DNA of 64,000 nucleotides, taken from Corynebacterium sp. HMSC08A12. Lineage in GTDB: Bacteria > Actinomycetota > Actinomycetes > Mycobacteriales > Mycobacteriaceae. The first letter of the stretch is position 1. Every line of letters starts with the position of its first letter. The translations under genes and the position numbers were made by a program. The notes under the pieces are model-generated. The model ran no database searches and was not told where the DNA came from. It was given only the letters and a program-made list of their open reading frames with translations. Positions 17,897 through 28,102 of the stretch are shown here, one piece after another. Where the stretch lies: positions 99,982 to 163,981 of the forward strand of contig NZ_KV789166.1 of the NCBI RefSeq assembly GCF_001807485.1, written 5' to 3'.

Positions 17897-18767
17897 CGCG
17901 CATCGCTTCGAACTTCGCCGGGCCAATGCCGCGGACGTCCAGGAGCTGCTCGATGCTGGTGAAGGAGCCGTTGGATTCTCGCCAAGCGATGATGGCCTCG
18001 GCGGTGGCGGGCCCGATGCCGCTGATGGTTTCCAGCTGCGCGGCGTCGGCGGTGTTGAGGTTCACTTTGCCGTCTGCGCCGTCGGCTTTACCTCCCTGCG
18101 CTGCTGACCCGCTGCCTGCCCCACCAGGTTTCGTCCCGTCCGCACCTGCGCCTCCGGCTCCACCCGGCGCGGCTTGCGCTCCACCGGCGTACACCACGCG
18201 CGAGCCACGATCATCCACCACGATCTGCATGCCATCGCTGACCGGCTCCGCCAGATTGATGCCCAACACGACCGCCTTAGGCAAACCGCCGCCTGCGGCT
18301 TCTATGGCCTCGCCCACCCGGGTGCTCGCCTGCACCCGAAGCAGCCCGGGGTGATGCACCATCCCCTGCACACTCACCACGACTTCCTGGTTATCGTCCT
18401 GCTCGATTGCCTGGCCGCCATCCCCCGCCGGGGCCAACCCCGTCCCGTCTGCCGTCGCGGCACCACCCGCACCTGTTTCAGTGGTTCCACCAGGTACCCC
18501 GGGCTCGCCAGTGGTCGCCAGTATATCGGCGCCGCCTACTCCCGCCCCGTCATCCGAATCTTGCCGTTGGCAGGCGAAGAACGTGACGCTGATGAGGACG
18601 GCCACGACCACCGTGACGATAAGCCCCCTGGATGCCGTGCTGCCTATGACCGTGTGCGTGTCTAGGTCAACGTTGGCGAGCTCATGCTCCGGCATGGGCT
18701 GGGCTAAGGCTTCGGCGCGGGCGCGAACCTTGTCGGCAGAACTCTGCCGCATACGTCGTGTGGACAT
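17880..18767 (-). CDS. comEA: ComEA-type helix-hairpin-helix DNA-binding protein
   Basis: The 295-residue protein has an N-terminal membrane anchor (about 49-65), a Gly/Ala-rich linker, an SLBB-like domain (VVSVQGMVHHPGLLRVQASTRV), a second Gly/Ala linker and a C-terminal double helix-hairpin-helix (VNLNTADAAQLETISGIGPATAEAII, LLDVRGIGPAKFEAMRDAV). ComEA binds incoming double-stranded DNA outside the membrane and hands it to ComEC. Together they are the core of a DNA-uptake path, although no pilus genes are in the window. Confidence 0.93.
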   Translation of the reverse strand: MSTRRMRQSSADKVRARAEALAQPMPEHELANVDLDTHTVIGSTASRGLIVTVVVAVLISVTFFACQRQDSDDGAGVGGADILATTGEPGVPGGTTETGAGGAATADGTGLAPAGDGGQAIEQDDNQEVVVSVQGMVHHPGLLRVQASTRVGEAIEAAGGGLPKAVVLGINLAEPVSDGMQIVVDDRGSRVVYAGGAQAAPGGAGGAGADGTKPGGAGSGSAAQGGKADGADGKVNLNTADAAQLETISGIGPATAEAIIAWRESNGSFTSIEQLLDVRGIGPAKFEAMRDAVTI

Positions 18768-18903
18768 GCGCCGATCAGACCATGCCCTATAGACCGCCAG
18801 CCGTCAGGCACCGCAAACGGCACGTCAAAACCCCAGGGGGCTGTGGAAAACCCCTCCCCTGTGGATAACCCGCGAGTAGAAGCTCCCTGAAGTCTCTCCT
18901 GAG

Positions 18904-19980
18904 TTACTCGGTGTCGCTGCTCTCTGCGCCGTTATCCTCGGCCTTCTCGCCGTTCGCCACGGGTGCATCGGGCGCCTCTGCAGTCTCGGCGGACTTATCT
19001 GCTGCTTCCTCGGCAGAATCGTCTGCTTCTGTGTCGGCCGCCTCTGCCGCTACTTCGGTCGCCTCGACGTTCTCCGGCGTACCTCGCAGCGTCGCCGCCA
19101 CACCCAGTGCCCCCTGCCCCACGTGCAGCTGCAGGACCTCCGGAATGCTGACGATGCTGACCTCTACCTGCGGCAAGGACTTCCAGGTCTCTATCCGAAC
19201 CTGCCTGCGCAGCGAGTGCGGGCGCGGCTCCGGCGGCTCGGTTGGGGCCTCCAGCTGGTTCAGCTGCTCAATCATCTCCCCCAGCCGCGCCGACAGGTCC
19301 ACGGCCTGGTCCTCGGCATCACTGTGGTGCACGGCAATCTGCACGTCCCGCGGATTGCCCTTACCCGCTACGGCCTCGTCAATCACCAGGCGGCGCACCA
19401 GATCCACCACGCGATCCATCGCCTTGGCCTGGGTGCGGGTCTTCGCCGCCAATGTCAGCTTGCCCTCGGTCACCTGCAGAATCGGCTTAATCGCCAGTGT
19501 GGAGGTCAGCAGCGCCTGCCCCACCGACAGGCGCCCGCCCTTGCGCAGCACGTCCAGCTGGTGGACGTACAACCAAAGCGAGGAGTTCTTCAGCGACTCC
19601 TCGGCCACCGCCACCACGGTGTCCAGATCCGCACCTTCGCGGGCGACTTCGGCGGCGCTCAGCGCGGCAAAGCCCAGCACCATGCCAATGCTCTTGGTAT
19701 CCAGAACCTTCACCTGGCCGTCGAACACTCCCGCCGCCACGCACGCATTGGCATAGGTCGCGGACAGCTGCTTGGAAAGGTGCAAAGCCAGCACGCCAGC
19801 ATCCCTGCCGCGCTCCATCAGGCGGGCGTAGCTCGCGGTCAGCTCCAGGCTGCTCAGGCTCGAGGTCGTTTGCTCTTCGCCTTCGCCCTCCACGTGCAGG
19901 TCCAGCACAGTGATGCCGGCCTTCTCCGCAAGTTCCTTCGTCAGGCAGCAGGAGGAATCGGTGACGATCTGGACAGTCAC
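18904..19980 (-). CDS. DegV family fatty-acid-binding protein
   Basis: The 358-residue protein starts MTVQIVTDSSCCLTKELAEKAGITVLDLHV, the DegV signature, and has the family's second domain (DVLRKGGRLSVGQALLTSTLAIKPILQV). DegV/FakB proteins hold a fatty acid for phosphorylation by FakA. The last 55-60 residues form a Glu/Asp/Ala-rich disordered tail not seen in the core family. The start is GTG, after the phosphatase gene stop by 3 bases. Confidence 0.9.
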   Translation of the reverse strand: MTVQIVTDSSCCLTKELAEKAGITVLDLHVEGEGEEQTTSSLSSLELTASYARLMERGRDAGVLALHLSKQLSATYANACVAAGVFDGQVKVLDTKSIGMVLGFAALSAAEVAREGADLDTVVAVAEESLKNSSLWLYVHQLDVLRKGGRLSVGQALLTSTLAIKPILQVTEGKLTLAAKTRTQAKAMDRVVDLVRRLVIDEAVAGKGNPRDVQIAVHHSDAEDQAVDLSARLGEMIEQLNQLEAPTEPPEPRPHSLRRQVRIETWKSLPQVEVSIVSIPEVLQLHVGQGALGVAATLRGTPENVEATEVAAEAADTEADDSAEEAADKSAETAEAPDAPVANGEKAEDNGAESSDTE

Positions 19981-19983
19981 TAC

Positions 19984-20793
19984 CTACCTACCTTCGCTGG
20001 GGTTGTGCGGGTTGGAGCGGGTGGCGTCATTACCAAAAGAACTAGGGGCAGCACCTGGAAGGGCGCCTTCGTCCGGGCTCGCGTCGGTGGCCACGCCCAA
20101 GTTCCAGCCCTCCAGGTGCCACTGCGGCAGCTTCCACCAGTCGGCGCGGCTGGAAGGCACCAGCGGCACCGTGCTTCCGTCGACCGCCACCGGAGTGGTG
20201 CCCGCCGCCTCGCCAGTAAAGCGCGGGCGGGCCAAAAGCTGCGACCAGCAGGCATTACCCAGGCCGGTGAACACCGGGTAGTAGCGCACCGGAAGGTCCA
20301 GCAGGCGGGCGGTAAGCGCACCGATTGTGCCACCGTGGGCGACGATCATCACGTCGCCCTCGTCGAACACATCGGTAGCCATGATCTCCTCGATCACAGC
20401 GTAGGCTCGCTCGGCTACCTCCAGGCGCGTCTCGCCACCCGGCGGAGCCCACTGCGGATCGTGGCGCCAATACGCACGCTGCCCGGGGAAGTCGCGATCT
20501 ACCTCTTCGCGCGAGGCTCCCTGCCACTGGCCCAGGTCCGTCTCCCGCAGGCGGGTGTCGGTCGTCACCTCACAGCCGAAGGGCTCGGCCAGGATCAACG
20601 CCGTATCGTAGGCGCGCTTAAGGTCACTGGCGATCACCCGCGCGATGCGCTTATCCCCCAGCATCTGCGCGGTGACCTTGGCCTGCTGCACACCCACCGG
20701 GGACAGGTCAGTATCCAGCTGTCCCTGCATACGCCCCTTGGCGTTGTATTCCGTCTGCCCGTGACGGACCAAAAAGACCCTGCGCTCGCCCAT
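19984..20793 (-). CDS. Histidine phosphatase, GpgP-like
   Basis: The 269-residue protein has the RHGQTEYNAKGRMQGQLDTDLS motif of the histidine phosphatase superfamily; the His in RHG is the phosphorylated nucleophile and a second HGG lies near residue 145. The nearest actinobacterial members at this locus, between rsfS and degV, include glucosyl-3-phosphoglycerate phosphatase, used in polymethylated-polysaccharide synthesis, but other phosphatases share the fold. The C-terminus (about 215-269) is an extension of uncertain role. Confidence 0.8.
   Translation of the reverse strand: MGERRVFLVRHGQTEYNAKGRMQGQLDTDLSPVGVQQAKVTAQMLGDKRIARVIASDLKRAYDTALILAEPFGCEVTTDTRLRETDLGQWQGASREEVDRDFPGQRAYWRHDPQWAPPGGETRLEVAERAYAVIEEIMATDVFDEGDVMIVAHGGTIGALTARLLDLPVRYYPVFTGLGNACWSQLLARPRFTGEAAGTTPVAVDGSTVPLVPSSRADWWKLPQWHLEGWNLGVATDASPDEGALPGAAPSSFGNDATRSNPHNPSEGR
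20021..20029 (+). repeat. Dispersed motif GTGGCGTCA, copy 1
   Basis: Full 9-base copy, followed by an A-rich stretch (ttaccaaaag). Lies within the 3' part of the phosphatase gene. Confidence 0.6.
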
Positions 20794-20812
20794 GGTGAAG
20801 ACTTATCAGCTT

Positions 20813-21286
20813 CTACAGCTCGTCCGCGTCCGGGGCGGGGCCGGCCAGCGGCAGGTCGTCGATGCTGGTGGCCTCCAGAACGTCCACCTCTGCATCGGCA
20901 TCCCAGTTGCTTCCGCGGTCCACCTGCTCCACGCCCTCGACCTCGATCTGCGGGGCATCGCGCCACAGGCGATCCAGCGCGTAGAACTCGCGCTCTTCCT
21001 TGCGTTGGACGTGCACCACAACGTTGCCGTAGTCCAGCAGCACCCAGTGGCCCTCGCCGCGGCCCTCGCGGCGGGTTGGCTTAGGCCCGTCCTGGCCCAC
21101 CTCGTACTCCACCTCGTCGACGATGGAGTTCACCATGCGCTCGTTATCGCCGCTGACGATAACGAACACGTCCGTAATGGCCAAACGGTCCGAGACATCG
21201 AGGACCAGAATGTCCTCCCCCAACTTCTCGGCCGCTGCGCGCGCCGCCACTCCGGCGAGCGCGATCGAATCTGCAGTAGCAGTCAA
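20813..21286 (-). CDS. rsfS: Ribosome silencing factor RsfS
   Basis: The 157-residue protein belongs to the Iojap/RsfS family: ILVLDVSDRLAITDVFVIVSGDNERMVNSIVDEVEYEV, with GHWVLLDYGNVVVHVQRKEEREFYALDRLW downstream. It binds L14 on the large subunit and blocks subunit joining in poor conditions. The start codon appears to be TTG at 21286 behind a GAAGGGC site. The last 45 residues are an acidic extension. It lies directly after nadD, the usual pairing. Confidence 0.93.
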   Translation of the reverse strand: MTATADSIALAGVAARAAAEKLGEDILVLDVSDRLAITDVFVIVSGDNERMVNSIVDEVEYEVGQDGPKPTRREGRGEGHWVLLDYGNVVVHVQRKEEREFYALDRLWRDAPQIEVEGVEQVDRGSNWDADAEVDVLEATSIDDLPLAGPAPDADEL

Positions 21287-21342
21287 AAAATTTCAGCCCT
21301 TCATAATTGGTTTAAAACACATCCAGTTTAGCAACCCGCCAG

Positions 21343-21981
21343 CTATTCGCTGGAAACGTACATGCCGTGCTTGGCGATGTACTGCACCACGCCATCGGGC
21401 ACCAGGTACCACACGGGTCGGCCATTCGTCGCCCGCTCGCGCACGTCGGTGGAACTAATGGCCATGGCGGGAATCTCCACCAAGGACAGGCGCCCGGCGG
21501 CGACTTCCTGCGATAGCGGATCGTCGCTGCCCTCGTCACCCTTCGGCAGTTCATAGCCGGGGCGGGTAACACCCACGAAGTGCGCCAGGTCGAAGATCTT
21601 CTCCCAATCCCGCCAGGTCACGATCTTCTGCAGTGCGTCGGCGCCGGTAATGAAGAACAGCTCGGCCTCTGGGTACTGGGCGCGAATGTCCGCCAGGGTG
21701 TCCACGGTGTACGTATCCCCGCCGCGGTCAATATCCACCCGGGAGACCAAGAAACGGGGGTTCGAGGCTGTGGCGACGACCGTCATCAGGTAGCGGTCCT
21801 CCGCCGCAGAAACCTGCCTGTGCTTTTTCTGCCATGGCTGGCCGGTGGGCACGTAGATCACCACATCCAGGTCGAACAGGTCCGCGACCTCACTGCCGGC
21901 CACCAGGTGCCCGTTGTGGATGGGGTCGAACGTGCCGCCCATGATGCCGACCCGGGTGGGCTGTGTGGTGGTCTGCTGCAC
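21343..21981 (-). CDS. nadD: Nicotinate-nucleotide adenylyltransferase
   Basis: The 212-residue enzyme joins nicotinate mononucleotide and ATP in NAD synthesis. The nucleotidyltransferase motif [15 protein letters not shown] is near the N-terminus and the second motif [28 protein letters not shown] near the C-terminus. The GTG at 21981 is chosen because it fits family length and has a GAAGG site upstream; an in-frame ATG at 22173 would run into the divergent YwiC-like gene. It heads the run nadD-rsfS-phosphatase-degV-comEA-comEC-holA. Confidence 0.93.
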   Translation of the reverse strand: MQQTTTQPTRVGIMGGTFDPIHNGHLVAGSEVADLFDLDVVIYVPTGQPWQKKHRQVSAAEDRYLMTVVATASNPRFLVSRVDIDRGGDTYTVDTLADIRAQYPEAELFFITGADALQKIVTWRDWEKIFDLAHFVGVTRPGYELPKGDEGSDDPLSQEVAAGRLSLVEIPAMAISSTDVRERATNGRPVWYLVPDGVVQYIAKHGMYVSSE

Positions 21982-22127
21982 TGTTGATTCTGCCTTCTCT
22001 TCTTCCGGGCCGCGCTTCCGGCCGCCTGGGGCTTTATGTTTCCTGCCGGAAGATTCTAGTCTTAAGAGGTGCGGGCGTACGATCGCCCAAATTATAGGTG
22101 AAACAGCAGGGAGTGTCCGATCTAGCG

Positions 22128-22970
22128 ATGAGTACGAACGCTTGGGTCCCAAACCAGCACGGTGCATGGGCAATGCTCATTTTGCCGATCGCCACGGGTT
22201 TGATCACCGCCGCCGTTATCGCTCCGTCCTACGGCAATCCGGTGCAGTGGTTGGCGCTGACTTTCATGCCTCTGGCCTGGATCTTCGGCTACTTCACGTT
22301 CTTTGCCTTCGGCCTGTGGTTCAAAACCCGCGCCCCTGCCCGCCGTCGCGCTTACCTCTGGCCCACGCTGACGTACGGTGCCCTCACAGCCATTTTCACC
22401 GTGATTGTGTTGTATCTGCAGCCGCGATTGCTGTGGTGGTGCGTGCCGTTTGTGCCGCTGATCGCGGTGGCTCTGATGGAGGTCTTCAGGAGGCGCCCCC
22501 GCAGCCTCATCTCCGGTATCTCCACCACGGTGGCCAGCGCCCTCATGTACATCGTCGCGGTCTCGGCCAGCGGTTTCTCCGTCCTGCCGTGGTTCTTCAG
22601 CGAGGCCCCCGTTGCCATTTGGGTAACCACGCTGGTCATCGGCTTGTATTTCACGGGCACGATTTTCTACGTGAAGACCATCATCCGCGAGAGGGATAAT
22701 GCACCCTTCGAGCGGGTCTCCCTGCGCTATCACCGCATCGCTTTGTTGGTCACGCTCATCACCTCGGTCACGGCCGCTATCGACGGTGGTTACACCGCCA
22801 GCGGCCCGCTGATGATTCTGGTGATGGCCGCCGCTGCCCTGCGCGCCAAGCTGATCCCACCGATCGCCAAGGCTAACCCCCGCGAGTGGACGCCCAAGAA
22901 GGTCGGCATGTGGGAGATACCGATGTGTCTGGTTCTGGCGCTGGGCGCGAGCCTTACGCTGGTGGTGTAA
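22128..22970 (+). CDS. YwiC-like membrane protein
   Basis: The 280-residue multi-pass protein begins [21 protein letters not shown]; the NQHGAW(A)M opening and about eight membrane segments are typical of the YwiC-like family, whose function is unknown. A GGGAG site lies before the ATG at 22128; a GTG at 22098 would add ten residues. It stands alone between the divergent nadD and convergent proA. Confidence 0.8.
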   Translation: MSTNAWVPNQHGAWAMLILPIATGLITAAVIAPSYGNPVQWLALTFMPLAWIFGYFTFFAFGLWFKTRAPARRRAYLWPTLTYGALTAIFTVIVLYLQPRLLWWCVPFVPLIAVALMEVFRRRPRSLISGISTTVASALMYIVAVSASGFSVLPWFFSEAPVAIWVTTLVIGLYFTGTIFYVKTIIRERDNAPFERVSLRYHRIALLVTLITSVTAAIDGGYTASGPLMILVMAAAALRAKLIPPIAKANPREWTPKKVGMWEIPMCLVLALGASLTLVV

Positions 22971-23028
22971 CTGTTCTTTCTTTATGACGCCCACTTCTCA
23001 ACCGGAAAAGTGAACGCCATCGCCACAC

Positions 23029-24333
23029 TTAGGGGCGAACCTGGCCTTCGCCGTTGATGACCCACTTGGTGCTTGTCAGCTCCGGCAGCCCCATCGGTCC
23101 GCGGGCGTGCAGCTTCTGGGTGGAGATGCCAATCTCCGCGCCGAAGCCGAACATCTCTCCGTCCGTCCAGGCGGTGGAGGTGTTGATGGAGACAGCGGCT
23201 GCGTCGACGTACTGCTCGAAGTAGCTGGTGGTCTTGTAGTCGCGGGCGGCGATGCCCTCAGTGTGGCTGGTGCCGTAACGGTTGATGTGAGCTACAGCTT
23301 CCTCCACGCCGTCGACAATGGCCACTGCAATGTCAAAGCTCAGGTACTCGTCGGTCCAGTCGGTTTCCTCCGCCTGAACGACATCGTTGATCAGCGGATC
23401 CAGCTGCTTCTTCTCACCGTGCAGGGTCACGCCGGCCTTCTGCAGTTCCTCCAGGACGTAGATCTTGTCCGGGTCCGGCAGGGCGGAATCCAGCAGTACA
23501 ACCTCGGTGGCGTTGCAGACGGAGCAGCGGCGGGTCTTGCCGTTGATAACCAGCTTGGTAGCTTCCTCAATGTCCGCAGAGGAGTCGACGTAGAAGTGGC
23601 AGTTGCCCGTACCGGTCTCGATAGTGGGCACGGTAGCACCCAGAACCACAGCGTTGATCAGCCCAGCGCCACCGCGTGGGATAACCAAATCCACCAGGCC
23701 ACGGGCGGTAATCAGGTCCTGCACCGAGTCGTGGGTATCGCACGGCAACAGCTGCACCAGCTCACGCGGCAGGTTGTGGTTTTCGGCAACATCCTGCAGG
23801 ATCTGCACCAGTTTTTCATTGGTGTGGCGGGCAGACTTGGAGCCGCGCAGCAGCGGCACGTTGCCGGACTTGATGGCCAGGCCGAAAGCATCGACGGTGA
23901 CGTTGGGGCGAGCCTCGTAGACCATGCCCATCACACCCAGTGGCACGCGCACCTGCTTCATGCGCAGACCGTTGGGGCGGGTGTGTCCGCGGACGATTTC
24001 ACCCACCGGATCAGATAGCCCGATGACCTGGCGCAGGCCGCCGGCAATACCGGAAATACGCTCGGTGTCCAGGGCAAGACGGTCCAGCAGGGAGTCGGCG
24101 AAGCCGCGCTCCTTGCCCGCTGCAATATCCTTCTCGTTGGCGGCGATAATGTCCGCCGCATTAGCCTCCAGCGCATCTGCTGCGTCAGCCAGCAGATCGT
24201 TCTTCTGCTGGGTGTTCAGCAGCAGCTGGGAACTGACCTCCTTGGCCTTTTTAGCCTTGGCTAGAACCTCGTCGCGTTCTGCCTGGCGTTCCGGGGAAAG
24301 GGTGTTCTCTTTAGCTTCGTTGGAGTTTGTCAT
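23029..24333 (-). CDS. proA: Gamma-glutamyl phosphate reductase
   Basis: The 434-residue NADPH enzyme makes glutamate-5-semialdehyde, the second step of proline synthesis. It is of the aldehyde-dehydrogenase fold with [31 protein letters not shown] and the catalytic Cys in [13 protein letters not shown]. The product of proB feeds it. proB lies upstream in the same direction with a small DoxX-like gene in between on the other strand. A TAGCAT box 8 bases before the ATG suggests its own near-leaderless promoter. Confidence 0.97.
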   Translation of the reverse strand: MTNSNEAKENTLSPERQAERDEVLAKAKKAKEVSSQLLLNTQQKNDLLADAADALEANAADIIAANEKDIAAGKERGFADSLLDRLALDTERISGIAGGLRQVIGLSDPVGEIVRGHTRPNGLRMKQVRVPLGVMGMVYEARPNVTVDAFGLAIKSGNVPLLRGSKSARHTNEKLVQILQDVAENHNLPRELVQLLPCDTHDSVQDLITARGLVDLVIPRGGAGLINAVVLGATVPTIETGTGNCHFYVDSSADIEEATKLVINGKTRRCSVCNATEVVLLDSALPDPDKIYVLEELQKAGVTLHGEKKQLDPLINDVVQAEETDWTDEYLSFDIAVAIVDGVEEAVAHINRYGTSHTEGIAARDYKTTSYFEQYVDAAAVSINTSTAWTDGEMFGFGAEIGISTQKLHARGPMGLPELTSTKWVINGEGQVRP

Positions 24334-24499
24334 ACCAACCCATGCTAGCGAACTAGCCCCTAAGCTGCGGCACGTTGTTGGAAACCTGAATACAACGTCG
24401 GTTCCTTGAGGGTAGTGTGACTTAAAGCACCACTTCCCCGAAGTTGAAGCATATTTTCATGAACTGCTTTGTCTTCGACTTTCGCAGAAAGGAATCCGA

Positions 24500-24862
24500 A
24501 TGAGTTCCCTAGCAACAGGCGGCAGCTACCTTTTGGCCGCCGTTCTCGCCGGTGATGCATTGATCTCCGTCAAGCCGCCTAAATTCATACGCCGTTGCCT
24601 GGAGGGCGTTAAGTTCCCCGAAGATTGGTGGTGGACGCTAATCGCGATCAAGTCTCTCGCAGCCACAGGACTGGTTTACGGTGCGGCTACCGGCAACGCT
24701 ACAATCGCGACAACCGTCTCAATAGGTGTACTGGGCTACTTCCTTTCAGCGATCACTGCCCACATTAAGGCGAACTTCCTCGGATCAGAATTCTGGATCA
24801 ACTGCCTGGGAATGACGGCTCTTAGCGCAGGCGTCCTCTCCTTTAATGCGAAGTCCATGTAG
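24500..24862 (+). CDS. DoxX-like small membrane protein
   Basis: The 120-residue protein has about four hydrophobic helices (YLLAAVLAGDALISV, WTLIAIKSLAATGLVYGAA, ATTVSIGVLGYFLSAITAHI, CLGMTALSAGVLSF), the size and layout of DoxX-like proteins. The family is linked to redox or thiosulfate metabolism in some species, but nothing here shows a role. A clear AAAGGA site precedes the ATG. It is a plus-strand insertion between proB and proA. Confidence 0.7.
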   Translation: MSSLATGGSYLLAAVLAGDALISVKPPKFIRRCLEGVKFPEDWWWTLIAIKSLAATGLVYGAATGNATIATTVSIGVLGYFLSAITAHIKANFLGSEFWINCLGMTALSAGVLSFNAKSM

Positions 24863-24942
24863 GGGCTTGCTTCGCCACACAACGGAACCGCCGCGCAGCT
24901 AACGCGGCTTCAGCCCCTCCGGGCCAAGAGATCACGCCCCTA

Positions 24943-26286
24943 CTAACCCTTTAGCTGCGCTCGGTTAGCGTAATGAGACATGTAGTCGGCGTGCACCACC
25001 GGCCTGCGGGCAAACTCCGGCAGGTCGGAGGTCGACTGGCCAATCAGGTCGTGCAGCATGGCGGAATCGTATGCCACCTCACCACGGCCAACAATGTTGC
25101 CGTCCGGCCCTACCAGGTCCACCACGTCGCGCTGCGAGAAATCGCCCTCGATCTTGGTGATGCCCACCGACAGCAGGGACTTGTGATTCTCCGTCACGGC
25201 GCGAACCGCGCCGGCATCCAGGTGCAGCTGGCCATAAGAATCTGCAGCGTACAGCACCCAGAACTTCCATGCGCTCAGGCGATCCTGGTCCGGCCAGAAG
25301 CAGGTTCCTACCTCCGCAGTATCCAGGGCCGCACCGATGTTCTCCGTGGAAGTCAGCAACACCGGCACACCTGCGCGCGAGGCCAGGCGGGCAGCCGATA
25401 CCTTCGCCGCCATGCCGCCGGTGCCCAGGCGGCCACCGTCACCTGCAGCCACGCCCTTCAGGTCCTTGGAACTCTTCACCTCGGCGATGAACTGGGCGCC
25501 CGGCTCGGCCGGGTTGCGGTCGTACAGGCCGTCCACGTCGGACAGCAGCACGCAAGCATCCGCGAAGGCTAGGTGGCTCACCAAAGCGGCCAGGCGGTCG
25601 TTGTCACCGAAGCGCATCTCAGAGGTAGCGACCGTATCGTTCTCGTTGACAATCGGCACGGCCTTCAGCTGGCGCAAGCGGTCGATGGTGCGCTGGGCGT
25701 TACGTGCGCGGTCGCGCTCTGCGGCGTCCGAAGCAGTAAGAAGAACCTGGCCGATAGTGCGACCGTAACGGGCGAAACTACGCGCCCACTCCTGGGCCAA
25801 CAGCACCTGGCCGACAGACGCGGCGGCCTGCTTGGTAGCCAGGTCGGTGGGGCGCTGGGCGAGCTCCAGTGGACCCATGCCGCAGGCCACAGCACCAGAG
25901 GAAACGACGATGAGGTCCGTGTCGCGCGCCATGCGCGCCTCCAGCGCGTCGGCGATCATGTCGATCTGGTTCGGATCCACACGGCCGTCGTCGTCGGTCA
26001 GGGAGGAAGAGCCGATCTTCACCACCAGGCGGCGAGCGTGGGCGATGTCGGCGCGGACAGAGGAATCGTGCCCCATCGCCGGATCGTCTTCGTCCGCCTC
26101 CGGCTCGGGGAATTCAATGGACGTCGCGGGCACAACTGGGCCCGGCTCGTGCACTGGCCTTTGCCCGTAGGTAGGCACGGGCGTGGCTAATTCGGGAGTC
26201 ATCTCCCCCGGTCCTGCGTAGCTAAACGCGGACTGGGCTGAACTGAACTCTTTTTCGTCTGCAATGTCGGAATCGGAGGATGACAT
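24943..26286 (-). CDS. proB: Glutamate 5-kinase with N-terminal extension
   Basis: The enzyme phosphorylates glutamate at the start of proline synthesis. The amino-acid-kinase domain begins [20 protein letters not shown] and holds [10 protein letters not shown] and NENDTVAT; a PUA domain forms the C-terminal 90 residues. About 80 acidic, proline-rich N-terminal residues precede the kinase and are not usual. The ATG at 26286 is favoured because a CATACT -10 box lies 7 bases upstream (leaderless); a start at 26076 would remove the extension but has no ribosome site. Confidence 0.93.
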   Translation of the reverse strand: MSSSDSDIADEKEFSSAQSAFSYAGPGEMTPELATPVPTYGQRPVHEPGPVVPATSIEFPEPEADEDDPAMGHDSSVRADIAHARRLVVKIGSSSLTDDDGRVDPNQIDMIADALEARMARDTDLIVVSSGAVACGMGPLELAQRPTDLATKQAAASVGQVLLAQEWARSFARYGRTIGQVLLTASDAAERDRARNAQRTIDRLRQLKAVPIVNENDTVATSEMRFGDNDRLAALVSHLAFADACVLLSDVDGLYDRNPAEPGAQFIAEVKSSKDLKGVAAGDGGRLGTGGMAAKVSAARLASRAGVPVLLTSTENIGAALDTAEVGTCFWPDQDRLSAWKFWVLYAADSYGQLHLDAGAVRAVTENHKSLLSVGITKIEGDFSQRDVVDLVGPDGNIVGRGEVAYDSAMLHDLIGQSTSDLPEFARRPVVHADYMSHYANRAQLKG

Positions 26287-26293
26287 ACTCACC

Positions 26294-26299
26294 AGTATG
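26294..26299 (-). promoter_or_regulatory. -10 box of proB
   Basis: CATACT on the minus strand lies 7 bases from the ATG at 26286, so the transcript would be leaderless and include the unusual N-terminal extension of ProB. Confidence 0.45.
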
Positions 26300-26340
26300 C
26301 CAGCCCCGCTCCCGGGGTTGTGCAGATTGGTTCAACGTGG

Positions 26341-27852
26341 CTACCCCTGCCAGCGTTCGCGCTCTGCGACCTCCCCGTCGCCGAAATCGTTCTCGTCGAT
26401 CAGGCCGCGGCGGGCCTGCGAGGCACGCTTGCGTTCCTCCGGGGTAGCACGGGTGTTCTGCTCCAGGCGGATGTCGGTGCCGCGCCCACTGCGCATGACG
26501 TCCACACCGGCGGCGGTCTGCGGATCCCACTCGAAGGTGATTTCCCCGATCGTTACCTCGCTGCCTGCGTCCGCGCCGGCCTTGTAGAGTGCTTCCTCCA
26601 CGCCGGCCTTCGCCAGACGGTCGGCCAGGTAGCCCACGGCCTCGTCGTTTTCGAAGTCGGTCTGGCGGATCCAGCGTTCGATCTTCTCTCCGCGAACAAT
26701 GAAGGCATCCTCGGCGGACGGGTCGGCCTCCACTTCGAAGTCGGCGAATCGCCCGCCGGAGCGCTTGCGCAGCCCCTTCGGGGTAATCACCTGCGCGGGC
26801 TTTTCCTCGACCGGGTTGGCCTTGCGGTGGGCCTTCACGATGTCCAGCAGCGCGTACTTCAGCTCGTCCAAGCCCTTGTGCGCCACAGTCGAGATGCGGA
26901 AGATCGGCCAGCCGAACTCCTTGAGCTCTTCTTCCTGCAGGTCCGCCATGTCCGCAGCGTCCGGTACGTCCATCTTGTTCAGGATGATCACGCGCGGGCG
27001 CTCGCGTAGGTCGCCCAGCCCGGAGTCGCTCGCCAGTTCCTTCTGGTAGTTGGCCAGCTCCTTTTCCAGGGCCTTGATGTCCGCGACCGGATCGCGGTCT
27101 GCCTCCAGCGAGGCGGCGTCCACAACATGGGCCAAAACGGCGGTGCGCTCGATGTGGCGTAGGAAGTCCAACCCCAGGCCCTTGCCTTCGCTAGCGCCGG
27201 GGATCAGACCCGGCACGTCGGCGACGGTGAACACCTCGTGGCCAACGTTGACCACACCCAGGTTCGGCACCAGGGTCGTAAACGGGTAGGCCGCGATCTT
27301 CGGCTTCGCAGCCGACAGCACGGAAATCAGCGAGCTCTTACCTGCCGACGGGAAGCCCACCAGGCCGACGTCTGCCATGGACTTGAGTTCGAGGATGACG
27401 TCCTTTGCCTCGCCGGGTTCGCCCAGTAGCGCGAAGCCCGGGGCCTTCCTGCTTTTGGACGCCAACGCTGCGTTTCCCAACCCGCCGTGTCCGCCCGCGG
27501 CGACGATCATCCGCGTGCCCTTGCCTGTTAGGTCGGCAACCGCCTCACCCTTGGAGTTAAGCACCACGGTGCCCTCCGGCACTTGGAGTACGAGGTCTTC
27601 CCCGCGCGCACCGTGTCGGTGATCGCCGGCGCCGTTGTTGCCGCGCTGGGCCTTGATGTGCGGGTGGAAGTGAAAGTCCAGCAGGGTGTGTACCTGCGGG
27701 GAAACCTCCAGGATGATGTCTCCACCGTGGCCGCCGTTTCCGCCGTCGGGGCCGCCGAGGGGGACGAACTTTTCGCGGTGGACGGAGGCGCAGCCGTGGC
27801 CGCCGTCACCGGCCTGCAAATGCAGCACTACGCGATCAACGAACTGTGGCAT
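26341..27852 (-). CDS. obgE: GTPase Obg/CgtA
   Basis: The 503-residue GTPase assists late 50S assembly and stress control. Domains in order: glycine-rich Obg fold (1-158, [20 protein letters not shown]), G domain (P-loop [13 protein letters not shown]) and the C-terminal OCT domain (about 345-430), followed by an extra basic tail. The normal partner genes rplU and rpmA lie upstream on the same strand but are separated by the inserted iron-transport cassette, so obgE must use its own promoter in 27853-27960. Confidence 0.97.
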   Translation of the reverse strand: MPQFVDRVVLHLQAGDGGHGCASVHREKFVPLGGPDGGNGGHGGDIILEVSPQVHTLLDFHFHPHIKAQRGNNGAGDHRHGARGEDLVLQVPEGTVVLNSKGEAVADLTGKGTRMIVAAGGHGGLGNAALASKSRKAPGFALLGEPGEAKDVILELKSMADVGLVGFPSAGKSSLISVLSAAKPKIAAYPFTTLVPNLGVVNVGHEVFTVADVPGLIPGASEGKGLGLDFLRHIERTAVLAHVVDAASLEADRDPVADIKALEKELANYQKELASDSGLGDLRERPRVIILNKMDVPDAADMADLQEEELKEFGWPIFRISTVAHKGLDELKYALLDIVKAHRKANPVEEKPAQVITPKGLRKRSGGRFADFEVEADPSAEDAFIVRGEKIERWIRQTDFENDEAVGYLADRLAKAGVEEALYKAGADAGSEVTIGEITFEWDPQTAAGVDVMRSGRGTDIRLEQNTRATPEERKRASQARRGLIDENDFGDGEVAERERWQG

Positions 27853-28010
27853 GGCTTTCCTTTCGCCCCAATTAAATCTTCGGGTTCCGAGTCTATCGGC
27901 TATTCGGACATCAGCCTAAAGTGCGCACTCCTTTGGCATACACGGGGCGCAGGTGAGGCATAGACGGTCGAAAGAGCACCCCCTCCCTTTCAACCACAAT
28001 CACTATGAAC

Positions 28011-28029
28011 TATAGTTAGCCTACCCTTG
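28011..28029 (+). promoter_or_regulatory. DtxR-type box 1, overlapping the -10
   Basis: The 19 bases from 28011 match the DtxR consensus TWAGGTTAGSCTAACCTWA at about 15 positions. They overlap TATAGT (28011-28016), the likely -10 of the iron-transport operon, so bound DtxR-Fe would block RNA polymerase. Confidence 0.7.
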
Positions 28030-28035
28030 CTCCTA

Positions 28036-28054
28036 TAAGGCTAGGCTAACCTTT
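28036..28054 (+). promoter_or_regulatory. DtxR-type box 2
   Basis: The 19 bases from 28036 match the DtxR consensus at about 17 positions. The two boxes are centred 25 bases apart, so two dimers would lie on related faces of the helix. DtxR represses iron-uptake genes when iron is ample. Confidence 0.85.
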
Positions 28055-28102
28055 TGATCGAGGTTGGCCTTCTGAACACACCCCTCACACAAAGGAATAA
28101 CT

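Noticed and set aside
17880..18767. Complete natural-competence system
   Set aside because: Only comEA and comEC are present; no pilus, ComF or DprA genes lie in the window.
19123..21084. Long plus-strand open frame across degV, the phosphatase gene and rsfS
   Set aside because: It covers three well-supported minus-strand genes and has shadow-type composition.
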